NCBI RefSeq assembly: GCF_001984715.1
Contig: NZ_MSPR01000010.1
Location: 1 to 64,000, forward strand
Length of the DNA: 64,000 bases
Direction of reading: 5' to 3'
Origin: Streptococcus azizii
GTDB taxonomy: Bacteria; Bacillota; Bacilli; Lactobacillales; Streptococcaceae
In this document: piece by piece, positions 55,457 to 64,000 of the stretch
How the letters are laid out: every line of letters begins with the position of its first letter
Position numbering within the stretch: the first letter of the stretch is position 1
Notes under the pieces: model-generated
The model's input: only the letters and a program-made list of their open reading frames with translations
Databases searched by the model: none
Told to the model about the DNA's origin: nothing
Position numbers and translations under genes: made by a program

Positions 55457-56137
55457 TTAAGTTAATTGATTCTCTTCACGTAGGCTATAGTAGCTTGATT
55501 GGCCAACAATTAAATGATCCAACAAAATGAGTCCTAGAATATCACAGGACTTTTTTAGTGTCTCCGTAAATAAAATATCATTGCGGCTGGGCTTTACAAA
55601 TCCTGATGGATGATTGTGGACAATAATGATAGAGGTTGCCATATATTTAACTGCATAATGCAAAATTTCCCGAGGTTCCGCAATACTACGATTGACGCTG
55701 CCAATAAAAATAGTCCGCTGGTTAATAATCTTATTCTGAGTATCCAGATAGAGGGCAACCAAATGCTCCTGCTTTTTAGAACCCAGCTCTTGAATCATTC
55801 TTCTAGCTAATAACTCGCTACCAACAATCTGTTCTTCAAAAATTAGCTCCGACTGATTGATTCTCCTTCCTAGCTCAATCATGGCCTTGATCTCAATCGC
55901 TTTGACTTGACCAATACCTGCTAACTCCTGTAATTCTGCAAGTGATAAATCCTTTAACATAGCAAGATTATCAATCCTGGCTAATAGATTATTAGAGACA
56001 ACAGAGACCGATTGGTTTTTGGTTCCCGTACGGATAAAAATCGCTAGTAACTCTTGGTTACTGAGCCGCTCGGCTCCCACCTCTAGCAACCTCTCCCGCG
56101 GTAACAAACACTCCTCTTTAAATGCAATTTTATACAT
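55457..56137 (-). CDS. radC: RadC/JAMM domain protein
   Basis: 226 residues. N-terminal helix-hairpin-helix ([27 protein letters not shown]) and C-terminal JAMM metalloprotease-like fold with Glu, the HNHPSG motif ([18 protein letters not shown], about 175-192) and the downstream Asp. Despite its name, a repair role is not established in streptococci. No signal peptide. Single gene. Confidence 0.93.
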   Translation of the reverse strand: MYKIAFKEECLLPRERLLEVGAERLSNQELLAIFIRTGTKNQSVSVVSNNLLARIDNLAMLKDLSLAELQELAGIGQVKAIEIKAMIELGRRINQSELIFEEQIVGSELLARRMIQELGSKKQEHLVALYLDTQNKIINQRTIFIGSVNRSIAEPREILHYAVKYMATSIIIVHNHPSGFVKPSRNDILFTETLKKSCDILGLILLDHLIVGQSSYYSLREENQLT

Positions 56138-56224
56138 TTTCTCTTCCTCCTTACTCTATCTATTCGTAAAAAATATATTTAGGCTTATCACACACAAATA
56201 TTTTATTTTGGCATAGACACTCTA

Positions 56225-56376
56225 ATACTCAATAAAGATTAAAAATAGACCAGAAAATAAGGACGAAGGTTGCTTCATAGTCCTACGGGACAAAAATAGA
56301 ACTTGCGAGAGCCAGTGACATCGTGAAGCAGGGTGAGACGACGCTTGAGCTAGTTGAAGAGAATTTTGAAGAGTAT
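56225..56376. repeat. RUP-like element, second type (degenerate copy)
   Basis: 152 bp, from ATACTCAATAAAGATTAAAAA to GAATTTTGAAGAGTAT. The interior (GTTGCTTCATAGTCC, GCCAGTGACATCGTGAAGCA) aligns with the better preserved element at 61243-61399. It lies downstream of srtA. Between it and the block at 56575, only a copy of the 45-bp repeat (56503-56547) was recognised. Confidence 0.65.
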
Positions 56377-56502
56377 GAAAGATTTCTCTTCGTAAGACTC
56401 CTATATGCTATACAATGACACAAAAAGAGAGGACCGATGTTATCGGTATTCCTCCCTAGCCTTATTATTTCTTTGCTCACTGCAGTTGTTATAGTCATTT
56501 AG

Positions 56503-56547
56503 TTTATACCTAAAGGTAGCCACAGCTGTAATTGACTAAAACTGAAA
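56503..56547 (+). repeat. 45-bp direct repeat, second copy
   Basis: Identical over about 45 bp to 43737-43781, same orientation. Confidence 0.75.
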
Positions 56548-56574
56548 CAGCTGCGTCTCTTCTATTACTTCGAT

Positions 56575-56731
56575 GAGTGAAAAGCTCCAGTGGAGGTTTT
56601 CAGCCTACAACCTTTCATTAAAAAAGTGGTCGTTAGAAACTCCGTTTCCCTATTTCCAACCTTGCCTACTTCGCTCTCAAATTTCTAGGCTCAGGCTGAA
56701 ACAGTTCACCGAACTGTTTCACTCTCCCAGA
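56575..56731 (+). repeat. 157-bp block, inverted copy of 27427-27583
   Basis: See the partner block. The order is GAGTGAAAAGCTCCAGTGG, then the GTGGTCGTTAG segment and a GAAACAGTTC/GAACTGTTTC hairpin. A further hairpin (CAACAGTC/GACTGTTG at 56799-56822) follows before srtA ends. Confidence 0.8.
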
Positions 56732-56867
56732 TTATTGGAACTCGCTTTGCCGTACTCTACGATTGTTACTGACAATAGTCAGTATGATTTCCAACCTTCA
56801 ACAGTCCTTAGACTGTTGAAGCAACCTGCAGCTCGTTGCCTAGTACTAAAAGTACTATAATAGCAGC

Positions 56868-57614
56868 CTATAATTGAACTTGGTTGTATTTCTTTTCAAA
56901 GTGCTTCAGAACATCTTTTGAAACTTCGTTGTAGGGTGTGACACTTTCCAAGTTCCCTTTGACAATCGTCCGCATCGTTGCCTGAATATCCTCACAGGTG
57001 ACAAGTGTAACTTCTGTTTGACCTTCAACATCATCAATGACATAGACGCTTTCTGGAGTAACTGATTGCACACTTGTTACAAGATAGGTATAGACGTTTT
57101 GCTTATCTGTCAAATAAATCTTCATCCCCTCTTTCGCTTTTTCAAGCGGTGAAAAGAGAGTCTCGCTCGCCCCAGCAATTCCAAAGATATGATGGCTGGC
57201 CAATGAATAATTGCCCTGACCCATTTCCTGAGTCTCCTTCATTGTCCCTGCTCCATACATGAGGGCTACATTCGACAAGCCTTTAAAAATAGGAAGATTC
57301 ACATTCAAATCTGGAATCGCAATTCCTCCAATAACAGGCAATTCTTGGGCTTCCCATTGTGCCTTTAAAACAGCCTCAGTCGAGATAGATTCTACCTGTT
57401 CAAAATCAAAGGTAGTTTCTGCCTGCCTATTTTTCTCAATATCAGCTTCTGTAACCTTAGTCACCTGATAGCGATTACTATTCCAAGCAATAACCATATT
57501 GCGAATCGAGGTATTAAAAATCAAGGCGAGGGCAATCAGGAGAAAGACAGCTGCTAGGACATTTCTCCAAATGCCACTGGTTTTCTTATTACTAGAACGT
57601 TTACGATTAGTCAT
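56868..57614 (-). CDS. srtA: Class A sortase (housekeeping)
   Basis: Anchors LPXTG surface proteins to peptidoglycan. 248 residues: basic N-terminus, one membrane helix (NVLAAVFLLIALALIFNTSI, about 19-38), then the sortase barrel outside the cell. Catalytic His in NYSLASHHIFG (about 142), Cys in VTLVTCEDIQ (TLVTC, about 209) and Arg in TMRTIVKG (about 217). It follows gyrA by 6 bp on the same strand, the order known for streptococcal srtA. Confidence 0.96.
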   Translation of the reverse strand: MTNRKRSSNKKTSGIWRNVLAAVFLLIALALIFNTSIRNMVIAWNSNRYQVTKVTEADIEKNRQAETTFDFEQVESISTEAVLKAQWEAQELPVIGGIAIPDLNVNLPIFKGLSNVALMYGAGTMKETQEMGQGNYSLASHHIFGIAGASETLFSPLEKAKEGMKIYLTDKQNVYTYLVTSVQSVTPESVYVIDDVEGQTEVTLVTCEDIQATMRTIVKGNLESVTPYNEVSKDVLKHFEKKYNQVQL

Positions 57615-57620
57615 ATAAAA

Positions 57621-60068
57621 TTACTCTTCCTCTACATCTTTAGAATCTACAGCATCTACTAAGGCGAAGGTGACGATACGAGCTTCTTCATCCAAGCGCA
57701 TGACCTTTACCCCCATGGTCGCACGACCCGTTTGGGAGATATTGGCTACATTTGTCCGAATGATAACCCCTGTATCTGTAATCACCATAATATCTTCATC
57801 ACCTGAAATCGTGGTCAATCCTGCTAGGTAACCATTCTTTTCTGCAACTTTAACCGTCTTGATTCCTTTACCACCACGACCCTTGGTTGGATATTCTGAG
57901 GCCAAGGTACGTTTTCCAAAACCGTTTTCTGTCAGGACCAGCACCTCTTGGTCATCTGAGACAACTGCAGCACCGACCAGGCAATCCCCTTCTCGGAGTC
58001 GCATACCCCGTACACCAGTTGCAATACGCCCCATATTTCGGACATCTGTCTCTGTGAAACGAACAGCGTAGCCAAATTTAGACCCCATAATAACATCTGT
58101 CTGACCATCTGTCAAGAATACGTTAATCAATTCATCATCTTCTTTCAGATTTAGAGCCTTTAAACCATTCTGACGAATGTTACCAAATTCGGCAACGCTG
58201 GTCCGTTTGACAATCCCTTGACGTGTGGTAAAGAAGAGGTAATGCCCTTCTTCTTGCTCCCTGGTCACATTGATAATCGTTTGAATGGATTCATTTTCTT
58301 CCAATTTCAAGAGATTCACCACTGGTAAGCCCTTGGCTGTACGACCATATTCAGGGATTTCATACCCTTTTAGACGGTAGACTCGGCCCTTATTAGTAAA
58401 GAAGAGGAGCCTATCATGCGTGCTAGTAGAAACCAATTCACGAACAAAATCATCATCTTTGACACCCGTTCCTTGAACACCGCGTCCTCCACGTTTTTGA
58501 GCATGGAATTCATCCTGGGCAAGACGTTTGATATAGCCTTGATTTGACAGCGTGATTAGCACATCTGTTTCTTCAATCAAGTCCTCATCTTCCAGTGATA
58601 AAACTTCTCCAACCATCAATTCTGTCCGACGAGGATCGGCATATTTGCGCTTAATTTCCTCTAGCTCGTCCTTAATAATCTGGACAACACGGGCTGGTTT
58701 GGCTAAAATATCTGCCAAATCTGCAATCAAGGCAAGCAGTTCATCGTATTCTGATTGGATCTTATCGCGCTCCAATCCCGTCAAACGACGAAGGCGCATA
58801 TCTAAAATCGCTTGACTTTGCCGTTCGGACAATGCAAAACGACTCATCAATTCAGCCTGAGCAATCGCATCGGTTTCACTGTTACGAATAACCCTGATGA
58901 CTTCATCAATATGGTCTAGGGCAATCAGTAAACCTTCTAAAATATGGGCGCGTGCTTCAGCTTTTTCTTTATCAAATTGAGTTCGGCGGGTCACCACTTC
59001 TTTTTGATGTTCCACATATGCGTCCAAGATTTGGCGAACAGAGAGAATCTTTGGAACGCCATTTTGAATGGCTAACATATTGAAACTAAAGTTAGTTTGA
59101 AGCTGGGTTAGTTTGAAAAGGTTATTTAAAATAACATTAGCCGACGCATCGCGTCTCACTTCAATGACAAAACGAACTCCCTCGCGATTGGATTCATCAC
59201 GAACAGCGGTAATCCCATCGATACGTTTTTCCTGCACCAGACGAACAATATGCTCATGAACTTTTGTCTTATTGACCATGTAAGGAAATTCGGTAACAAC
59301 GATACGCTCACGCCCATTCCCGTATTCCTCGATTTCTGTCCGAGAGCGCAGGACAATAGACCCTTTCCCGGTTTCATAAGCACGGTGAATCCCTGATTTC
59401 CCCATGACAAGAGCACCCGTTGGAAAATCAGGTCCTGGCAAGACTTCCATAATATCCCGAGTGGTCGCTTCTGGATTATCGATAATCAAATTGACCGCTT
59501 CAATCGTCTCACCAAGATTGTGGGGAGGAATATTCGTCGCCATCCCTACCGCAATACCTGTAGTACCATTGACTAGGAGGTTTGGAAAACGGGCAGGCAG
59601 TACCTCTGGCTCGCGCTCACTAGCATCATAGTTATCTGCAAAATTGACGGTGTTCTTGTTGATGTCTCGCAACATTTCAAGAGCAATTTTAGTCATGCGC
59701 GCCTCAGTATACCGCTGGGCAGCCGCTCCGTCTCCGTCCATTGAACCAAAGTTTCCATGTCCATCCACTAGCATGCAACGGTAGCTCCACCATTGAGCCA
59801 TCCGGACCATCGCCTCATAAATCGCACTATCACCATGCGGGTGGTATTTACCCATGACATCCCCGGTAATACGAGCGGATTTTTTATGCGGTTTATCTGG
59901 CGTAATCCCCAATTCATTCATCCCGTACAAAATGCGACGGTGAACGGGCTTTAGACCATCTCTCACATCAGGAAGGGCTCGTGCGACAATAACGCTCATT
60001 GCATAATCAATGAAGCTAGTCTTCATTTCGCTAGTCAGATTTACATCTACTAAATTTTTATCCTGCAT
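57621..60068 (-). CDS. gyrA: DNA gyrase subunit A
   Basis: Catalytic breakage-reunion subunit of gyrase, 815 residues. The active Tyr lies in [15 protein letters not shown] (about 117). The quinolone-resistance region reads [20 protein letters not shown] with Ser and Glu at the usual resistance positions, so no classic resistance change is present. The C-terminal DNA-wrapping pinwheel contains the GyrA-box-like [10 protein letters not shown] near 540. Cotranscribed with srtA; divergent from ldh across about 190 bp. Confidence 0.97.
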   Translation of the reverse strand: MQDKNLVDVNLTSEMKTSFIDYAMSVIVARALPDVRDGLKPVHRRILYGMNELGITPDKPHKKSARITGDVMGKYHPHGDSAIYEAMVRMAQWWSYRCMLVDGHGNFGSMDGDGAAAQRYTEARMTKIALEMLRDINKNTVNFADNYDASEREPEVLPARFPNLLVNGTTGIAVGMATNIPPHNLGETIEAVNLIIDNPEATTRDIMEVLPGPDFPTGALVMGKSGIHRAYETGKGSIVLRSRTEIEEYGNGRERIVVTEFPYMVNKTKVHEHIVRLVQEKRIDGITAVRDESNREGVRFVIEVRRDASANVILNNLFKLTQLQTNFSFNMLAIQNGVPKILSVRQILDAYVEHQKEVVTRRTQFDKEKAEARAHILEGLLIALDHIDEVIRVIRNSETDAIAQAELMSRFALSERQSQAILDMRLRRLTGLERDKIQSEYDELLALIADLADILAKPARVVQIIKDELEEIKRKYADPRRTELMVGEVLSLEDEDLIEETDVLITLSNQGYIKRLAQDEFHAQKRGGRGVQGTGVKDDDFVRELVSTSTHDRLLFFTNKGRVYRLKGYEIPEYGRTAKGLPVVNLLKLEENESIQTIINVTREQEEGHYLFFTTRQGIVKRTSVAEFGNIRQNGLKALNLKEDDELINVFLTDGQTDVIMGSKFGYAVRFTETDVRNMGRIATGVRGMRLREGDCLVGAAVVSDDQEVLVLTENGFGKRTLASEYPTKGRGGKGIKTVKVAEKNGYLAGLTTISGDEDIMVITDTGVIIRTNVANISQTGRATMGVKVMRLDEEARIVTFALVDAVDSKDVEEE

Positions 60069-60148
60069 TAAATCTGTCTCTTTTCTCTAGAAAGTATCTA
60101 TTATATTATAACATATTGTGAAGAAATTTTCTTGCTGGCAAGCTGTAA

Positions 60149-60206
60149 TGTAAACATTTTCAAAGCGTCTTTCACAAGTGACAAAGTACCTAAAAAGTGC
60201 TAGAAT
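60149..60206 (+). promoter_or_regulatory. ldh promoter and cre-like site
   Basis: -35 GTGACA (60178-60183), 17-bp spacer, extended -10 TGCTAGAAT (TAGAAT at 60201-60206). Upstream, TGTAAACATTTTCA (60149-60162) matches the cre consensus with one mismatch in the central CG. At that distance CcpA would be expected to activate. Confidence 0.6.
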
Positions 60207-60256
60207 GATAGATGATTGGGACGTGAGTCCCCAAATAAAACTAAGGAGATGTTTAG

Positions 60257-61242
<986 letters not shown>

Positions 61243-61243
<1 letters not shown>

Positions 61244-61399
61244 TACTCACTAAAAATCAAAAAGCAAACTAGGAAGCTAGCCCAAGGTTGCTTCTATACC
61301 TCTAAGGACTATAGAAGGTGGCAGCTCGAACTGGAGAAAGCCAATGACCTCCGTAAAGTACGGCAAGGCTGACGAGGTTTGAAGAAATTTGAAGAGTAT
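61243..61399. repeat. RUP element-like sequence after ldh
   Basis: 157 bp: ATACTCACTAAAAATCAAAA, AGCAAACTAGGAAGCTAGCC, ... TACGGCAAGGCTGACGAGG, TTTGAAGAGTAT. From memory this matches the pneumococcal RUP closely. The first A is also the last base of the ldh stop codon, and TA flanks each side, fitting TA-target insertion. Confidence 0.8.
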
Positions 61400-61416
61400 A
61401 AAATAAATAAAAAGAA

Positions 61417-61441
61417 GGAGTTGAGCAAGATGCTCAGCTCC
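61417..61441. terminator. Bidirectional terminator between ldh and the nucleoside permease
   Basis: GGAGTTGAGCA/TGCTCAGCTCC stem with a three-base loop; T-runs follow on the plus strand and A-runs precede it, so it can serve both convergent transcripts. Confidence 0.8.
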
Positions 61442-61448
61442 ATTTTTA

Positions 61449-62402
61449 TTATTTAGATTTGATATAGTTGATACCATCTGCTTTCGGTGCTACTGCTTTT
61501 CCAAAGAAAGCTGCTAGGGCCACTACCGTAATTAGGTAAGGTGCAATCTGTAGATACACAGTAGGAACTTGTGAAAGACCTGGAAGCTGGGCGCCAATAA
61601 CTGCCAAACTTTGAGACAAACCAAAGAATAGACTAGCCAGCATGGCACCAAGTGGATTCCATTTACCGAAAATCACAGCTGCGAGAGCGATGAAGCCAGA
61701 TCCGACAATAGTCGTTGCTGAGAAGTTAATATTAACGGTTTGGGCACTGACAGCACCTCCAACGCCACCGAGAAAACCAGCAATAAGAACACCAGCATAG
61801 CGCATCAGATATACATTGATACCTAATGTATCAGCAGCTTGTGGATGCTCACCAACTGAACGAAGACGCAAACCAAATTTCGTTTTATAAAGAATAAACC
61901 AAGATAGAAAGGCCATGGCGATGGCGATATAGCCCATTAAACTGGTATTTTTAAAGAACACATCCCCAATGACTGGAATCTTTTCCAACACTGGAAATGA
62001 AAATTTACCAAATGATTCTGGAATGCTATCTGTCTGCCCCTTGTGGTACAGAACCTTGACCAGAAAAACGGATAAAGCAGGTGCTAGTAGATTGAGGACC
62101 GTTCCTGATACGACATGGTCTGCACGAAAATGAATGGTTGCTACTGCGTGGATAATCGCAAACAGCAAGCCAGCTACTCCACCGACCAAGACAGCTAACA
62201 GCGGAGTTGTCTTTCCAAAAATACTGGCAAATTCAATATTAAATACAACTCCAGCAAAAGCACCGATTACCATGATGCCTTCCAGTCCCACATTGACAAT
62301 ACCAGCACGTTCAGAGAATACTCCGCCAAGACTAGTAAAAATAAGGGGAGCTGAATAAATCAACATTTGCGAAACAAGCAGCGTTACGATTGTCAGATTC
62401 AT
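61449..62402 (-). CDS. Nucleoside ABC transporter permease (second permease)
   Basis: 317-residue membrane protein of the BPD_transp_2 family. About eight to ten helices, with family blocks SLGGVFSERAGIVNVGLEGIMVIGAFAG (24-51), LRSVGEHPQAADTLGINVY and AVIFGKWNPLGAMLASLFFG. Homologues such as NupQ/RnsD pair with a longer permease and a duplicated ATPase to import nucleosides. It starts 2 bp after the other permease stop. Last gene of the transporter operon. Confidence 0.9.
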   Translation of the reverse strand: MNLTIVTLLVSQMLIYSAPLIFTSLGGVFSERAGIVNVGLEGIMVIGAFAGVVFNIEFASIFGKTTPLLAVLVGGVAGLLFAIIHAVATIHFRADHVVSGTVLNLLAPALSVFLVKVLYHKGQTDSIPESFGKFSFPVLEKIPVIGDVFFKNTSLMGYIAIAMAFLSWFILYKTKFGLRLRSVGEHPQAADTLGINVYLMRYAGVLIAGFLGGVGGAVSAQTVNINFSATTIVGSGFIALAAVIFGKWNPLGAMLASLFFGLSQSLAVIGAQLPGLSQVPTVYLQIAPYLITVVALAAFFGKAVAPKADGINYIKSK

Positions 62403-62404
62403 AC

Positions 62405-63466
62405 CTAGTTAGCTCCTTTCGCTTTTTTTCTACGTTTTAATAATTGTTCAAAGATGAATTTAACACCGACAAAGAAGATGATAGAGGCGGTGACTACGTT
62501 GATCAATTCAGGTGGAATCTGCGCCTTCACCATACCAGGTGCTCCGATTGACAAGGTTCCAAATAAGAAAGCGGCAAAGGGAATTCCTAACGGCGAATTA
62601 GAGGCCAGTAAAGCTACAGACATTCCATTAAAGCCAATATCTAAATTTCCACCTTGAGTATAGACATTTTGGAAGGTCCCAAGTCCCTGAATAGCACCAC
62701 CGATACCTGCCAAGGCACCTGAGATAATCATGGAGAGAATGATGGTCCGCTTAGCAGACATTCCTGCGTAATCAGAAGCCGTTGGATTGAGTCCCACAGA
62801 ACGAATCTCAAACCCAAGGGTTGTTTTAGTCAGTAGGAACCAAATGATTATCACGGCAATAATGGCAAAGAAAATCCCAATATTTATCCGAGAATTTGCT
62901 GTTAGCTCTGTCAGCCAATCCAAACGATAGGAGGCATTGGCTGAGATATTGATACTAGAATCCTTGTTCTTCATCAAATCAGCCGCAAAGACATTGCGAA
63001 TAATATAGTTACTCGTATACAGTAAGATGTAGTTCATCATAATGGTCACAATCACCTCACTCGTTCCAAGATAGGCACGTAAAACTCCTGGAATTGCTCC
63101 TGCAAGCCCCCCTGCTATCATCGCAACTAAAACAGTTGCAAGGATTAACAAAGGACGTGGCAAATCTGGATTGGCTAAGGCAAACCAAGCTGCAAATACC
63201 CAGCCTACAAGTGCTTGACCTGAAAGCCCCACGTTAAAGAATCCGGCACGACTAGCTACTGCAAATCCTAGCGCTGTAAAGATGAGTGGAGCCATAGCCG
63301 CAAAAATCTCCCCGATAGATTTTACAGAGCCAAAAGCCGAATAAAATAATTGATCATAACCTGCAATAGGGTCATAGCCAAACACAAGCATGATGATAGC
63401 TCCTAGTAATAAGCCAGACACAACCGCAAGTAGGGGGAGGGTTATGTTTTGTAACTTCTTAGCCAT
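62405..63466 (-). CDS. Nucleoside ABC transporter permease (first permease)
   Basis: 353 residues from MAKKLQNITL, placed after AAGGAGGAAGCAA; the longer frame would extend further into the ATPase gene. It belongs to the same permease superfamily as its neighbour (LGFAVASRAGFFNVGLSGQALVGW, then SVGLNPTASDYAGMSAKRT). Overlaps the ATPase gene end by 8 bp. Together with the ATPase and an upstream lipoprotein outside the window it should form a RnsBACD/NupABC-like importer for nucleosides. Confidence 0.9.
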   Translation of the reverse strand: MAKKLQNITLPLLAVVSGLLLGAIIMLVFGYDPIAGYDQLFYSAFGSVKSIGEIFAAMAPLIFTALGFAVASRAGFFNVGLSGQALVGWVFAAWFALANPDLPRPLLILATVLVAMIAGGLAGAIPGVLRAYLGTSEVIVTIMMNYILLYTSNYIIRNVFAADLMKNKDSSINISANASYRLDWLTELTANSRINIGIFFAIIAVIIIWFLLTKTTLGFEIRSVGLNPTASDYAGMSAKRTIILSMIISGALAGIGGAIQGLGTFQNVYTQGGNLDIGFNGMSVALLASNSPLGIPFAAFLFGTLSIGAPGMVKAQIPPELINVVTASIIFFVGVKFIFEQLLKRRKKAKGAN

Positions 63467-64000
63467 TTGCTTCCTCCTTTTCCAGTTTTCCACCAGCCAT
63501 TAGGAATCCTAGTTCTTGTTTATTGGTCTTTTCAGGATCCACAATACCATGAATAACACCATCGTGAATCACTGCAATACGATCTGATACATCCAAAATT
63601 TCATCCAATTCAAAGCTAACGACCAGTACAGCCTTTCCTTTATCACGCTCTGCTATAAGACGTTTCCGGATATATTCAATCGCTCCAACATCAAGACCAC
63701 GCGTTGGTTGACTGACAATCAATAAATCAGGATTGCGATCAATTTCTCGTGCAATAATAGCTTTCTGCTGGTTTCCTCCAGAAAGAGCCTTGGCTGGGAC
63801 AAGCTCACTCGCACCACGAACGTCAAATTCTTCCATCAATTCACGAGCTTTTTGGTTTATCACATCATAATTCAAGATTCCATTTTTGGAAATCGGCTCC
63901 TTATAATAGGTCTGTAAAGCGATATTTTCAGCCACAGTCATCTGCAAGACTAGGCCATCACGGTGACGGTCTTCTGGCACATGGCTCACATTCATCTCGG
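63459..64000 (-). CDS. Nucleoside ABC transporter ATP-binding protein (5' end outside window)
   Basis: Only the C-terminal part is present: the last 178 or so residues of a duplicated ATPase like RbsA/NupO. Visible: SHVPEDRHRDGLVLQMTVAEN, the signature LSGGNQQKAIIAREI and Walker B PDLLIVSQPTRGLDVGA, where Gln replaces the catalytic Glu, usual for the second domain of this family. The gene continues past 64000; the true start is not visible. First of at least three cotranscribed genes. Confidence 0.9.
   Translation of the reverse strand, partial: EMNVSHVPEDRHRDGLVLQMTVAENIALQTYYKEPISKNGILNYDVINQKARELMEEFDVRGASELVPAKALSGGNQQKAIIAREIDRNPDLLIVSQPTRGLDVGAIEYIRKRLIAERDKGKAVLVVSFELDEILDVSDRIAVIHDGVIHGIVDPEKTNKQELGFLMAGGKLEKEEANG

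Noticed and set aside
57621-60068. Quinolone-resistance mutation in gyrA
   Set aside because: The resistance-determining region reads [10 protein letters not shown], with the wild-type Ser and Glu.
60109-60180. Rex operator upstream of ldh
   Set aside because: TTGTGAA and TTCACAA half-sites occur, but not with the required 4-bp spacing; the paired halves are poor.

Overview
This window is low-GC Firmicute chromosome, most likely Streptococcus suis or a very close relative. That rests on gene content and order: gyrA-srtA; relQ-nadK-rluD-pta; glpK-glpO-glpF; separate coaB and coaC; a MutY without Fe-S cysteines; pneumococcus-like RUP repeats; and an asd-leader RNA. It is almost entirely core housekeeping DNA. 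The accessory material is a short mobile island at the left edge, an AbiE-type toxin-antitoxin pair, and many small repeats.

Layout. 1-1.7 kb: four consecutive hairpins that resemble the right end of an IS605-type element, then an intact IS1182-family insertion sequence. 1.7-4.6 kb: an uncharacterised operon of two esterases and an ATP-grasp ligase. 4.7-8.4 kb: an LtrA-family membrane protein with a disturbed C-terminus, trmFO, a histidine phosphatase and a frameshifted small membrane protein. 8.5-15 kb: dprA-topA and ylqF-rnhB-acetyltransferase-ROK kinase. 15-17.6 kb: an IS630 remnant, an AbiE pair under a palindromic operator and a CHAP-like fragment. 17.6-20 kb: a lone ATP-cone protein and pepF. 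20-27 kb: the glycerol genes (glpF, glpO, glpK with a cre site), an Mga-like regulator and a NADH-oxidase-like flavoprotein. 27-32.7 kb: repeat-rich DNA, a heterodimeric ABC exporter and a MerR regulator. 32.7-38 kb: dapA, asd with its leader RNA, a frameshifted DUF1905 gene, a DNA-alkylation-repair protein and fhs. 38-42 kb: coaB-coaC-pantothenate ECF component (apparently leaderless) and pgm. 42-51 kb: mutY, a second heterodimeric ABC exporter overlapping pta, rluD-like, nadK and relQ. 51-56 kb: CYTH, prs, cysteine desulfurase-DUF1831-DUF4649, rex and radC. 56-64 kb: srtA, gyrA, ldh and a nucleoside ABC transporter cut by the window edge.

How the genes work together. Central carbon flow and redox dominate: glycerol oxidation yielding peroxide, Ldh, Pta, Pgm, the NADH sensor Rex and a NADH-oxidase-like protein, with CcpA-type cre motifs near glpK, pgm and ldh. 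A second theme is nucleotide and cofactor supply (Prs, NadK, CoaBC, Fhs, RelQ, ATP-cone, nucleoside uptake). A third is DNA maintenance (TopA, GyrA, DprA, RnhB, MutY, AlkD-like, RadC).

Less ordinary points: three apparent single-base frameshifts (LtrA family, DUF1905, small membrane protein); two promoters placed so close to the start codon that the mRNAs should be leaderless (coaB, mutY); a family of RUP-like miniature elements together with a decayed IS630 transposase; and a 157-bp inverted repeat pair bracketing about 29 kb. No tRNA, rRNA or CRISPR array was seen.
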